From NCBI GenBank assembly GCA_964351495.1, contig CAYGOC010000011.1:5555-69554 (forward strand): a stretch of DNA of 64,000 bases, in the 5' to 3' direction. The position numbers and the translations under genes are program-made. The notes under the pieces were generated by a model. That model searched no databases, was not told where the DNA came from, and saw only the letters and a list, made by a program, of their open reading frames with translations. Below, piece after piece: positions 8,179 to 16,709 of this stretch. How positions within the stretch are numbered: position 1 is the stretch's first letter; each line of letters starts with the position of its first letter. The DNA comes from CAYGOC01 sp964351495 (GTDB lineage Bacteria; Chlamydiota; Chlamydiia; Chlamydiales; SM23-39).

Positions 8179-9420
8179 TTATTTTTTGAGGTAAGCCTCA
8201 ATTTCTAAAAGACGGTTATATTTGCAGGTCCTTTCAGATCTAGAAAGGGAGCCTGTTTTAATTTGTCCTGCGTTTACAGCAACAGCTAGATCTGCTATGA
8301 AGGTATCTTCTGTTTCTCCTGATCTGTGGGAGATAACCACTTTAACCCCTTTTTTTTGAGCTAGGTGAATAGTCTCTAAAGTTTCTGATACGGTTCCTAT
8401 TTGATTGAGCTTAATCAAAATGGCATTAGCGCATTTCATCTCAATCCCTTTTTTTAAAAAAATCGGGTTTGTTACAAAAAGATCATCACCTACTAATTGG
8501 ATTTTTTCTCCGAGTTTTTTGGTAAGAAGAGCCCATCCTTTCCAGTCGTTTTGATCTAGACCATCTTCTATAGAGTCTATAGGGTATTTTTGAACAAGCT
8601 CTTCCAGGTAAAAAATCATCTCTTTAGAGGTTCTTTTTTGAGAGCCTTTTTTCTCCAGGTAGTAGGGGGATTTGAAAAGCTCGGAAGCAGCCACATCTAA
8701 AGCAAAAGAGATCTCTTCTCCTAAAGTAAAGCCTGCTTTTTGTACTGCCAAAGAGAGGAAATCTAAAGTCTCTTCTACGGAGGAAAAAGAAGGAGCAAAA
8801 CCCCCTTCATCTCCCACAGAGGTAGAGAGGTTTTTTTCTTGTAAGAGTTGTTTTAAAGTATGAAATACCTCTGCGCCCATTCGTAAAGCTTCTTTGAAGG
8901 AGGGGGCTTTTTTGGGGCGGATCATAAATTCTTGGAAGCTTAAAAGGTTGTTTGCATGGGCGCCTCCATTGATCACATTCATCATAGGAATAGGGAGGGT
9001 GTATTCAGTTTGCTCTTGTAAAGAACGAAATAAGGGGAGTTTTTTCGTTTTAGCAGCAGCTACAGCTACTGCCATAGAAACGCCTAAAATAGCGTTGGCC
9101 CCTAAAAAAGATTTGTTTTTGGTTCCATCTGCAGAGCATAAAAGGCTATCGATTTTTTTTTGGTCTAAGACAGAGACTCCTTTAACAGAACTAAAAAGAG
9201 GCCCTTCTATATTTTTTACAACTTGTAGTACTCCTTTTCCAAAATAGCGTTTCGGGTTTTTATCTCTTAGTTCTAAAGCTTCATGCTCTCCGGTAGAAGC
9301 CCCTGAGGGAATAGAAGCTACTCCTACGATACCTTCATCGGTTTCTACAAAAACACGAACTGTGGGCACTCCTCTAGAGTCTAAAATTTCTAAGGCTTTA
9401 ACAGTTTTAATATGGGTCAT
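8179..9420 (-). CDS. eno: Enolase (2-phosphoglycerate dehydratase)
   Basis: Glycolytic enzyme that interconverts 2-phosphoglycerate and phosphoenolpyruvate. The 413-residue sequence has the N-terminal ILDSRGVPTVRV, the SGASTGEHEALELRD loop, the metal-binding acidic residues in ALDVAA, SIEDGL and VGDDLFVT, the catalytic Lys region AILIKLNQIGTVSET and the C-terminal SHRSGETED. It is a little shorter than the ~430-residue norm, mainly at the C terminus, which ends shortly after NRLLEIEAYL. Its ATG at 9420 overlaps the 3' end of rsgA by 14 bases, so it should be cotranscribed with rsgA and the methyltransferase gene. The nearby rsbU gene repeats the eno-rsbU pairing of C. trachomatis (CT587-CT588). 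Confidence 0.97.
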   Translation of the reverse strand: MTHIKTVKALEILDSRGVPTVRVFVETDEGIVGVASIPSGASTGEHEALELRDKNPKRYFGKGVLQVVKNIEGPLFSSVKGVSVLDQKKIDSLLCSADGTKNKSFLGANAILGVSMAVAVAAAKTKKLPLFRSLQEQTEYTLPIPMMNVINGGAHANNLLSFQEFMIRPKKAPSFKEALRMGAEVFHTLKQLLQEKNLSTSVGDEGGFAPSFSSVEETLDFLSLAVQKAGFTLGEEISFALDVAASELFKSPYYLEKKGSQKRTSKEMIFYLEELVQKYPIDSIEDGLDQNDWKGWALLTKKLGEKIQLVGDDLFVTNPIFLKKGIEMKCANAILIKLNQIGTVSETLETIHLAQKKGVKVVISHRSGETEDTFIADLAVAVNAGQIKTGSLSRSERTCKYNRLLEIEAYLKK

Positions 9421-10444
9421 CTTGCATGCTCTCTTCTAAAAGGCTTTGATAAGAGTGATATCGAAGAGGGGAAATTTTTCCCTCTTCTAATGCATTTTTT
9501 ACACCGCACTTAGGCTCATTTTTATGAAGGCAGTTTTGAAACTTACAATCTTTAGAAAAAGCCTGTATTTCTTCAAAGTACTCTTTTATTTCCTCTTTTT
9601 CAAGTTTGTAAATGGCAAGGCTTTTAATTCCGGGGGTGTCTATACAAAAGCCCCCTCCTTTGATGGGAATTAAATGTGCTTGGGAAGTGGTGTGTTTTCC
9701 TTTGTATTGTTTTACGCTCATATTTCCAACAGGAAGAGAGAGTCCTAAAGTAAAGTTAATTAAAGAAGATTTTCCTACACCGGACTGTCCTGAAAAAACA
9801 GAAGTATTGTTTTTCATTTGTTTTTTTAAAGAGGAGAGCCCTTTTTTGGTTTTGCAGCTAATAGAAAGAACGGGAATAGATAAAGATTTATAAACTTGGA
9901 CAACTTCTCGGTAAAAAGCCCTATTTTCCTTGTCTAAAAGATCAATTTTATTAATCAAGAGAACGGGCTGCATATTTCCTTTTTTGCAAGCGATTATGTA
10001 TCTGTCTATTAAAAGGGGTTTTAAAGGGGGGAGCAAAACAGAGCAGGTGATAAAAACCTGGTCTACGTTTACGGCAATAAACTGCTCTTTTTTTTGGAGG
10101 GGATTTTTTCGGGTTAAAAAAGAGTATCTTTCCTCTATGGAAAGAATTTGTCCTATGTCTTTATCTAACACTTCAAATAAAACAAAGTCTCCCACACAGA
10201 TGAGGTTTTTAGCCTCTTTTTTTTCCTGCTTTAAAGATCCTTTGATGGTACAAAAAAAGGTTTTTTCTTTTTCTTGTACCCAGATGTGTTCTTTTGTGAT
10301 AGAGATGACTCTACCTTTTCTGGAAGAGGCCTTTTTCTTTTGGCGTGAAATAGCCAAGGAAGAGGGGCGTTTTTTAGAAGAGGAGAGTTTTTTATCTCTT
10401 TTGTGGAATTCTTCTTCAAAAAAGTAGGCGTTATCGTCTTTCAT
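9407..10444 (-). CDS. rsgA: Ribosome small-subunit GTPase RsgA (YjeQ)
   Basis: Late 30S-subunit maturation GTPase. It has the circularly permuted GTPase order typical of the family: an N-terminal OB-fold region after a Lys/Ser-rich tail of about 45 residues, then the G4 motif NKIDLLD, the P-loop SGQSGVGKSSL, the switch region with threonines (KGKHTTSQA), G3 DTPGIKS, and a C-terminal zinc site CKFQNCLHKNEPKC. The 345-residue length is slightly above average because of the basic N-terminal tail. Its ATG shares an ATGA with the stop of the upstream methyltransferase, and it overlaps eno downstream, forming a tight three-gene unit. Confidence 0.95.
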   Translation of the reverse strand: MKDDNAYFFEEEFHKRDKKLSSSKKRPSSLAISRQKKKASSRKGRVISITKEHIWVQEKEKTFFCTIKGSLKQEKKEAKNLICVGDFVLFEVLDKDIGQILSIEERYSFLTRKNPLQKKEQFIAVNVDQVFITCSVLLPPLKPLLIDRYIIACKKGNMQPVLLINKIDLLDKENRAFYREVVQVYKSLSIPVLSISCKTKKGLSSLKKQMKNNTSVFSGQSGVGKSSLINFTLGLSLPVGNMSVKQYKGKHTTSQAHLIPIKGGGFCIDTPGIKSLAIYKLEKEEIKEYFEEIQAFSKDCKFQNCLHKNEPKCGVKNALEEGKISPLRYHSYQSLLEESMQDDPY

Positions 10445-11172
10445 AGAGTCCTTAACTGATATAATATGATTGCTGCAGCTATAGCTACATTATAAGACTC
10501 TAAATTTTTTCTCATGGGGATAGTGATTTTTTTTCCCACTTTTTTAAAACAAGAAGAAGGGCCTTGACCCTCATTAGACATAAGCAAAATAGAGGGACCT
10601 TGTAAAGATAGCCCCTTTATGGAAATCCCTTCTGTATCTGCTATAAGAAGCTCTCTTTTTGTTGTTTTAATCCAAAAAAGAAATGCTTCATGAGAGAGTC
10701 TTTGAAAAGGGAGAGAAAAAACGGCTCCTTTACTGGCTCGTATCGATTTTTCATGAAATAAGTCAGAGGAACCCTCAAGGATAATAACGCCCTCTACAAA
10801 AAGTCCTAAAGAGGTTCGAAATAGGCTTCCTATATTTACAGGGTCTTGTACTTTATCAAGTGCTACTACAAAAGAAGCATCTGATAAATCAGAAGATTCC
10901 GGATAGGGAACGATTGCCAAAGCTTTTTCTTCATAGCCTGCCATTTTTTTCAAGATTTCTTCTGAGGTTTTTATATGAGTTTTAGAAGGAGAAACAAAAG
11001 AAGAGTTTTTTTCTGTTATTAGGATTAGGACCTCTTTTTGATATTCTCGGATCATCTTTTCTCCAAAAAGAAGGACCTTTTTTTTATTTCGCCTCTCTTT
11101 GGCCTCTTTTCTCAAAGATACGACCTCTTTTACAATCGGATGTTGTTTACTTGTGATCACTTTTGCTAGCAT
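10441..11172 (-). CDS. SpoU/TrmH-family RNA 2'-O-methyltransferase
   Basis: SPOUT-class RNA ribose methyltransferase, 243 residues. The three family motifs are present: VQDPVNIGSLFRT (motif 1, RNA/SAM site), LLMSNEGQGPS (motif 2) and IPMRKNLESYNVAIAAA (motif 3), which together make the knot that binds S-adenosylmethionine. The N-terminal 90 residues fit the small substrate-binding domain seen in RlmB/TsnR-like enzymes, so the target is more likely 23S rRNA than tRNA, but I cannot decide from sequence. The 3' end overlaps rsgA (ATGA), and the start lies 18 bases from the divergent rsbU start, so the promoters of the two directions must overlap or lie inside the genes. Confidence 0.88.
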   Translation of the reverse strand: MLAKVITSKQHPIVKEVVSLRKEAKERRNKKKVLLFGEKMIREYQKEVLILITEKNSSFVSPSKTHIKTSEEILKKMAGYEEKALAIVPYPESSDLSDASFVVALDKVQDPVNIGSLFRTSLGLFVEGVIILEGSSDLFHEKSIRASKGAVFSLPFQRLSHEAFLFWIKTTKRELLIADTEGISIKGLSLQGPSILLMSNEGQGPSSCFKKVGKKITIPMRKNLESYNVAIAAAIILYQLRTL

Positions 11173-11190
11173 ACAAAAAAAAGTGTATAT

Positions 11191-12969
11191 ATGGAAAAAC
11201 CCTCTTCTCGTTCCTACAAGTGGAAATTAAAAAGGTCTCTTTCTTTTCGGGTTTTCCTTCTTTGTTTCTTATTTTTAATTATACCTCTTATGATCCATAC
11301 CCTCTTTTTGTATAAAGAAGAATATCAAGACAATGTGCAAGATACCTTTTCTTTATTATCCCTTTTTTCGGAAGATAAGGCTTTATCTTTACAAAAGGCT
11401 TTAGAAGATAAGGAAAAGCTTCTCTCTTTTTTTATAGAAGAGATGCCAAGCTCTTCTGTAGATTCTTTTTTACAAACAAGGGCCAAAGCTTTTTCTATTC
11501 CTCTTTTGTTTTTAGTAGAAAAACAAGAAGCAGCCTGGATTGTTACCCAGGCATCCCAAGTACAGAAAATAGGAAAGAATTATACCTTTTTTTTCCAAAA
11601 TGGGGGAGAAAACTTTTTTCTTACCACTAAGACAGGGGGGATTTTAGGAAAAAAAATAGGAGAGGGGCGTTATATAGGAGCGTTTTTCCCCTTTTCTTGG
11701 TTTTTGGAGCAATTGTCTCTAAAAAAACTCCATCCTGGATTTGAAATAGTATTTTTGTCTTCTAAAGAAGAAGCGCTTTTTTCTACTTTTGCTCCTTTAC
11801 AAGGGCTTCTTTTTCAAAAGAGAGGAGAAGCTTCTACAGGAATTTATTTAGAAAAATATGAAAAGCAGAAAAATTCCTTTTTTTTCACAGATAAAGAACC
11901 ATTTTTAGCGACTATATATCCTGTAAAAGGAACCCTTAGTTTTATGGGGGTAGTTTCCGAAGCAAAAATAAAAGAGATTCATGTTTTTCGGTATATAAAA
12001 AACTTTGTAAAACTGTTTCTTTTCCTTGTGTTCATAGGAGGGGGGCTTACCTACTTGTTTCTTTTTTTATTTACCAAGCCTTTAAAAAGGCTGTTTACCT
12101 GCATGCAAAAAGTACAAGGGGGAGATTTGTCTACCCGTTTTACAAAAGATAAGTGGGGTTTTGAGATTAACCTTTTGGGAGAATACTTTAATGACATGAT
12201 GCAGGCCATTGTTACCCATCAAGAAGAAGCAGCAAGGCAAAGCCTTCAAAGAAAACTTTTAGAAAGAGAGCTTTTTTTAGCACATGAAATTCAAAAGGGG
12301 CTTCTTCCCCATTTTTCAAGCAAGCTTCCTATACAGGTAGCTACTTTTTTTTCTCCTTCTTTTCATATGGGAGGAGATTTTTATGATCTTTTTGAACTGG
12401 AAAAAGGGAAAACCCTTTTTTATATTGCCGATATATCGGGAAAAGGACTTGAAGCGGGGCTTTATGCTTTAACGCTTCGAAGTTATATGAGAGGGGCTTC
12501 TAAAGGAAAAAAAGAGCTAAAAGATCTTTTATATTCTGTAAACGAGCTTTTTTTACAAGATACAGAAAAAGCCTCTGTTTTTGCTACTTGTTGGGTGGGT
12601 ATTTACGAAGAAAAAGCAGAGCTTTTAACGTACGCTTCTTTAGGGCATCCTCCTGCTTATTTAATTCGAAAAGAGAAGGTGGAAGAGTTAATAACACACA
12701 ATCTAGCTTTAGGGGTGCAAAAGGAGAGCTTTATTGTAAAGACAGAAAAAATACAAAAAAAAGATATGCTATTCTTCTTCACGGATGGTCTTTTTGAAGC
12801 AGAAAAGGAGAAGGGGGATTTTTATTCTTTGAGCAGATTAAAGACTTATCTTTTCTCTCAAAGGGGGAAGTCCCCTAAGGAACTCATAAAAAATCTACAA
12901 AAAGAGATAGAGGAATATCAAAAAGAAAAAAGAGATGATGTAGCGGCTATGGCTCTTTATTTTGAGTAA
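11191..12969 (+). CDS. rsbU: RsbU-type membrane PP2C phosphatase (SpoIIE family)
   Basis: Membrane-anchored serine/threonine phosphatase of the partner-switch system that controls sigma factor availability. The 592-residue protein has a TM helix near residues 18-37, an extracytoplasmic sensor region of about 230 residues, a second TM near 270-292, a HAMP segment (TKPLKRLFTCMQKVQGGDLS) and a C-terminal PP2C/SpoIIE domain with metal-binding aspartates in GGDFYDLFE, IADISGKGLEAGL and FFTDGLFEAE. This is the architecture of C. trachomatis CT588, which also sits next to eno. In Chlamydia such a protein works opposite RsbW kinases on RsbV antagonists; a RsbW-like gene lies at 50599-50985. What the sensor part binds is not visible. 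Confidence 0.92.
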   Translation: MEKPSSRSYKWKLKRSLSFRVFLLCFLFLIIPLMIHTLFLYKEEYQDNVQDTFSLLSLFSEDKALSLQKALEDKEKLLSFFIEEMPSSSVDSFLQTRAKAFSIPLLFLVEKQEAAWIVTQASQVQKIGKNYTFFFQNGGENFFLTTKTGGILGKKIGEGRYIGAFFPFSWFLEQLSLKKLHPGFEIVFLSSKEEALFSTFAPLQGLLFQKRGEASTGIYLEKYEKQKNSFFFTDKEPFLATIYPVKGTLSFMGVVSEAKIKEIHVFRYIKNFVKLFLFLVFIGGGLTYLFLFLFTKPLKRLFTCMQKVQGGDLSTRFTKDKWGFEINLLGEYFNDMMQAIVTHQEEAARQSLQRKLLERELFLAHEIQKGLLPHFSSKLPIQVATFFSPSFHMGGDFYDLFELEKGKTLFYIADISGKGLEAGLYALTLRSYMRGASKGKKELKDLLYSVNELFLQDTEKASVFATCWVGIYEEKAELLTYASLGHPPAYLIRKEKVEELITHNLALGVQKESFIVKTEKIQKKDMLFFFTDGLFEAEKEKGDFYSLSRLKTYLFSQRGKSPKELIKNLQKEIEEYQKEKRDDVAAMALYFE

Positions 12970-14197
12970 TTTCTTTTTCCCAAAAAGGCTTTTCTTTAAG
13001 AAGAGAAAACACTTTTTCCGGATCTTCGATTTTTTCATTTATGACAATTTTTTCGCCCTCTTCTAATAAAAGACCAAAGGTTTTTCCCTGTTTGATTCCT
13101 TTTTTTTGTAAAAAAGAAGAAGAAAACAGCGGGGTTTTTTCCTGAATTCTCTGAATAGCTTTTTGTAAGGCCTTTTGTTTCTTGTTTTGAGCTTGTACAA
13201 AAGAGTCTTTTTCAAGAGGAGAGAGTCTTGCTGCAAAAATAAAAAGGGCTATTTCAAAAGAGGGGTGCGCATATAGGTGGGCCCATTCGTAGTTGGAGAC
13301 ATCCCTTTTTTGAAATAGCCTTTCTGCTTTTGTTTGGTAGATAACCCAACTTTTTTCTTTTTGAGACAGTTTTAAAAAGTCACAAATTTGCAACTTTTCC
13401 TCTAAAGAATTATCTAGAAACAGCTCTAAAAGATAGGAAATAGTAGGCGTTTTTTTAGGAAAATTTTCTAAGGGAGCCAGGGTTTTTTCTATAGCTTCTT
13501 TAGAAAGAGGAGCTATTTGTGGAAAAATGGTAGAGAGAAGTCCTAAGTGGTGCATAAAAATAAGACCAATTCGAAATCCGGGATGTAGACTCATTTTCAC
13601 AAATTCTTGCCACACTCTTTCTATGGCAACGCTGGGAAAGAGCTCTTTCGCATGTACATAGATAGCTTCTTGTGTTTTTTTTTCTATAGTGAAGCGAAAT
13701 CTAGAAGCAAGCCTCACAGCTCGAATCATGCGCAGTCTATCTTCTTGAAATCGTTTTTCCGGATCTCCTATAGCACGGATTATTTTTTTTTCTAAATCCT
13801 CTTTTCCCCCTACAAAATCGATGACCTTTTCTTCTAAAGGGTCATAAAACATGCCGTTTATGGTAAAGTCTCTCCTGGAGGCATCTTTTTCTGCAGTGGT
13901 AAATACAATTTTGCTGGGGCGCCTTCCATCTTTGTATTCTAAATCAGAACGAAATGTAGCCACTTCAAATTTTTTTTCCCCTACAAAAACGAGTAAGATT
14001 CCAAAGGCAATTCCTATAGGCAGCGTTTTTTCAAAAAGGGTCTGTATGGTTTCAGGAGGAGCATTTGTGGCTATATCAATATCTTCTGAAGGCTCTTGTA
14101 AAAGAAAGTCTCTGACCCAGCCTCCTGCATAGTAGGCTACATACCCTTTTTCTTTGAGTTTTTTTACAATAAATAGAGCTTCTTCACAGTGGTGCAT
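12947..14197 (-). CDS. cca: CCA-adding enzyme / poly(A) polymerase family nucleotidyltransferase
   Basis: Class II tRNA nucleotidyltransferase family member, 416 residues. The catalytic head has GGWVRDFLL, the two-metal DIDIATNAPPE motif, the RRDFTINGMFYDP motif and the nucleotide-selecting segment EDRLRMIRAVRLASRF, followed by the all-helical body and tail. The family contains both CCA-adding enzymes and poly(A) polymerases that are hard to separate by sequence. The tRNA gene in this window lacks an encoded CCA, so at least one CCA-adding enzyme is required, which favours that role (inference). The gene converges on rsbU with a 23-base overlap, and starts 3 bases after the stop of the MOMP-like gene upstream of it. 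Confidence 0.9.
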   Translation of the reverse strand: MHHCEEALFIVKKLKEKGYVAYYAGGWVRDFLLQEPSEDIDIATNAPPETIQTLFEKTLPIGIAFGILLVFVGEKKFEVATFRSDLEYKDGRRPSKIVFTTAEKDASRRDFTINGMFYDPLEEKVIDFVGGKEDLEKKIIRAIGDPEKRFQEDRLRMIRAVRLASRFRFTIEKKTQEAIYVHAKELFPSVAIERVWQEFVKMSLHPGFRIGLIFMHHLGLLSTIFPQIAPLSKEAIEKTLAPLENFPKKTPTISYLLELFLDNSLEEKLQICDFLKLSQKEKSWVIYQTKAERLFQKRDVSNYEWAHLYAHPSFEIALFIFAARLSPLEKDSFVQAQNKKQKALQKAIQRIQEKTPLFSSSFLQKKGIKQGKTFGLLLEEGEKIVINEKIEDPEKVFSLLKEKPFWEKEITQNKEP

Positions 14198-14199
14198 GA

Positions 14200-14970
14200 T
14201 TAAAACGAGTTGGTGATTTTAGCAGAATAAGCCTCCTCATCAGAAAAACGGGCTTCTGCGTTTATATATAAACTGTTAGAAAGGTTTAAAGAAAGGCCTG
14301 CAAAAAATCCCCAGTTGGTAGAAGTGGTAAATCTAAGAGGAGGAAGAGAGTCTGTTGTTTTTACTTTTAATACGCCGTTTGAATATTTGGTGCCTATATA
14401 AGGAGAAAAAGGCCCCAGCCTTGTAGAAAGTCCCAAAGAAAAGTGCCATTCTTTCCACTTCAGATATTGTTCATTTAAGCTCAAAAGTTGATAGATATTT
14501 TGCAATCTTTGCTGCACTTTTTTAGAAGAGGGGAGGGTAAAATATTGCATATCAATTCCTAAAACAGTAGCTCCAAAATCTAAAAGGATGAACTTAGAAC
14601 CCACAGCATAGGTAAAGTGGTATTTTGTTTTTAACTTGGACTCAGAGGGAAAAATGGGTTTCCATTGCATGGTCTCTTGAGTCACTCCTAAAAAAGTATA
14701 GAGCTCCATTCTTCTTAAAAGGGTGAGACAGGCATATCCCATGTGGGCTTCAATTTGGAAATCGGTTACTTTTTCCAGGTTTAACTCAGAAGGTTTTCTA
14801 GAGGGTTCTATTTTTCTTTTTTCCACAAAATCAAAAACATAGCCCGTATTTAAAGAGATTAAAGGGTTGGGCATGCCAAATATTCCCTTGGATAAAATAG
14901 CAGGGCTGGCAGGGTTTCCTGTATAGGAACCAAAAAGAAGAATAGGAAAGAGTAGTAAAAAAAATCTCAT
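14200..14970 (-). CDS. MOMP-like outer membrane beta-barrel protein
   Basis: Putative outer membrane protein of about 256 residues. From ATG at 14970 the product begins with a clear signal peptide (MRFFLLLFPILLFGSYT), then GNPASPAILSKGIF, which strongly resembles the GNPAEPSLMIDGI start of mature chlamydial major outer membrane protein, followed by alternating strands such as ISLNTGYVFDFV, FTYAVGSKFILLDFGATVLGID and LGLSTRLGPFSPYIGTKY, and ending in Phe as barrel proteins do. It is shorter than MOMP (about 370-390) and has almost no cysteine, so it would not join a disulfide-linked coat. An upstream in-frame ATG at 14985 is possible; the longer frame to 15090 makes no signal peptide. It abuts cca (3-base gap). 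Confidence 0.75.
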   Translation of the reverse strand: MRFFLLLFPILLFGSYTGNPASPAILSKGIFGMPNPLISLNTGYVFDFVEKRKIEPSRKPSELNLEKVTDFQIEAHMGYACLTLLRRMELYTFLGVTQETMQWKPIFPSESKLKTKYHFTYAVGSKFILLDFGATVLGIDMQYFTLPSSKKVQQRLQNIYQLLSLNEQYLKWKEWHFSLGLSTRLGPFSPYIGTKYSNGVLKVKTTDSLPPLRFTTSTNWGFFAGLSLNLSNSLYINAEARFSDEEAYSAKITNSF

Positions 14971-15088
14971 AGTAAGTAGCACCATTCTACCTGAATTTTT
15001 TCTTTTTTGCGGAAAAAAGAGCAAGAAAAACGGTATCTTTGTTGTATCAGGTTTAGGAAATGCTTTTTTTAAAAGGTCTTTTTCTTTC

Positions 15089-15117
15089 AAAATGGCCTTG
15101 AGGAAAAGGCCATTTTT
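15089..15117 (+). promoter_or_regulatory. Perfect hairpin ending one base before mutL start
   Basis: Arms AAAATGGCCTT (15089-15099) and AAGGCCATTTT (15106-15116) pair over 11 bp without mismatch around the loop GAGGAA, which contains the only Shine-Dalgarno-like sequence near the mutL ATG at 15118. It lies between two divergent genes, where a normal terminator would have no gene to serve. It could be a translational control hairpin or an insulator-type terminator. Confidence 0.5.
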
Positions 15118-16695
15118 ATGTCGAAAATAACCTACTTATCAGAATCGGTAATCAATCAGATAGCTGCAGGAGAGGTGGTAGAACACCCTGCTTCTGTTAT
15201 TAAAGAACTTATTGAAAACGCCATCGATGCAAAGTCGAGTAAAATCACGATCTTCATAAAACAGGGAGGGTTTGAAGAAATTGTAGTGGAAGATAATGGA
15301 GAGGGAATGGACAAAGAAGATGTGAAGCTCTCTATTAAAAGGCATGCTACCTCTAAAATCCAGAAAACAGAGGATCTTTTCACGTTAAAGACGATGGGAT
15401 TTCGAGGAGAGGCTTTAGCTTCTATTGCCTCTATTGCAAAAATAAGAATTAAAAGTTCCCAAGGGAAAATGGGGTTTTCTCTTCTGGCTCATGCAGGAAA
15501 TATTCAAGAAGAAAAAGAGGATTTAAAGCTAAAGGGAACCTCAATTTCCGTTTCTTCTCTTTTTTATAATGTTCCGGCGAGATTGGCTTTTCAAAAGAGC
15601 GTGGCTGCTTCTACCGCGGAGATTACTCGGTATATAACCGCTTTAGCTCTTTCTCAAGAGGAGGTGGAATTTACTCTTTATGCGGAGAAGGAGAAAAAAT
15701 TATTTGTTCCTTCTCTTTCTCATAGAAATTTGAAAGAATCTTTGCAAAACAGATTGGAAATGCTAGGCAAAAAAGAGCTTTTTGAAGGAGGAAAATGGGT
15801 AGACTTTACCAAAGATTTTTTTTCTTTAAGAGGGTGGTTTTCTTCTTCTGAGCTGGTAAAGAAAAACAGGCTAAACCAGTTTCTTTTTATTAATCGAAGA
15901 TGGGTTTTTTCTCCTCAAATTTCAAGTATGATTAAGGAGATGTATAGTACCAGTATTGGTGAGAAGGGGTTCCCTTGCTTTTTGCTGTTCTTACAGATTC
16001 CGGAAAGAGAGGTAGATGTGAATGTACATCCGCAAAAAAAAGAGGTTCGTATTCAAAACTTATCTTCTGTTCGCAAGTTTTTATGGGAGGCCTTTTTTAG
16101 CCTTCATCCCTCTTTCAAAATAGAAAAAGGTGCTTTTTTCGCAGAAGAGATCCCATTTTTGCCGAAATTACAAACTTATGAGGAGTCAAGAGAGGAAAAG
16201 GAGCTTTTTTTATTTTCAGAAGTGTTTTTTTTCCATATGCAAGGGAAATTCTTACTAGGAGTACAGCAAGAGAAAAAAAATCTTATCTTGATCAATGTTT
16301 CTCTTTTACATGAGGCCCTTTTTGGAAGATGGCTTGCAAAGCCCAAAGAACTTTCGCAAGGTCTTATAAAGCCTATTTTGGTAGATCTTTCTAAAGAAGA
16401 GATAGACAAGATAGATCTTTTTTCTGATGCCTGGAAAGAGAAGGGAATAGAGCTTAGAAAGATTTCAGAAAAAACAGTGGCAGTAGATAGGGTTCCCTCT
16501 TTTGTCTCCTTTCATAATGTTCCTTTTTTTCTTCAGGAGATGCTGGCTTTTTCTGAAAAAAAACCAAAAGGGAAGGGGAAATATACCTTTTCTTTTGAAG
16601 AGGCAAAGGCCTTATATTCTTTAGCAGAAAAAGAAAGGGTAGATAAAACGCTTTTTCAGACAGATGTAACAGAAGAAAAACTTAGCAAGTTATAG
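15118..16695 (+). CDS. mutL: DNA mismatch repair protein MutL
   Basis: Mismatch-repair ATPase that links MutS recognition to downstream steps. The N-terminal GHKL ATPase motifs are complete: NQIAAGEVVEHPASVIKELI with the catalytic Glu, IDAKS, DNGEGMD, RHATSKI and TMGFRGEALASIASI, followed by the transducer domain with the lysine loop (NVHPQKKEVRI near 310). The C-terminal dimerisation part (about 350-525) is short and diverged and shows no DQHAxxER-type endonuclease motif, so it is of the non-nicking kind as in E. coli. The length (525) is somewhat under the usual 600. The gene is followed after 14 bases by pepP, the same order as CT575-CT574 in C. trachomatis. Its start is preceded by a perfect hairpin. 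Confidence 0.95.
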   Translation: MSKITYLSESVINQIAAGEVVEHPASVIKELIENAIDAKSSKITIFIKQGGFEEIVVEDNGEGMDKEDVKLSIKRHATSKIQKTEDLFTLKTMGFRGEALASIASIAKIRIKSSQGKMGFSLLAHAGNIQEEKEDLKLKGTSISVSSLFYNVPARLAFQKSVAASTAEITRYITALALSQEEVEFTLYAEKEKKLFVPSLSHRNLKESLQNRLEMLGKKELFEGGKWVDFTKDFFSLRGWFSSSELVKKNRLNQFLFINRRWVFSPQISSMIKEMYSTSIGEKGFPCFLLFLQIPEREVDVNVHPQKKEVRIQNLSSVRKFLWEAFFSLHPSFKIEKGAFFAEEIPFLPKLQTYEESREEKELFLFSEVFFFHMQGKFLLGVQQEKKNLILINVSLLHEALFGRWLAKPKELSQGLIKPILVDLSKEEIDKIDLFSDAWKEKGIELRKISEKTVAVDRVPSFVSFHNVPFFLQEMLAFSEKKPKGKGKYTFSFEEAKALYSLAEKERVDKTLFQTDVTEEKLSKL

Positions 16696-16709
16696 ACAGG
16701 AAGGTAGTT

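Noticed and set aside
9930..10427. 165-codon plus-strand frame opposite rsgA
   Set aside because: Antisense of the OB and G4 region of rsgA; its Phe/Ser/Lys-rich composition is that of a shadow frame.
15156..15383. Minus-strand frame opposite the mutL ATPase domain
   Set aside because: Shadow of conserved mutL codons; no independent start signal or protein features.
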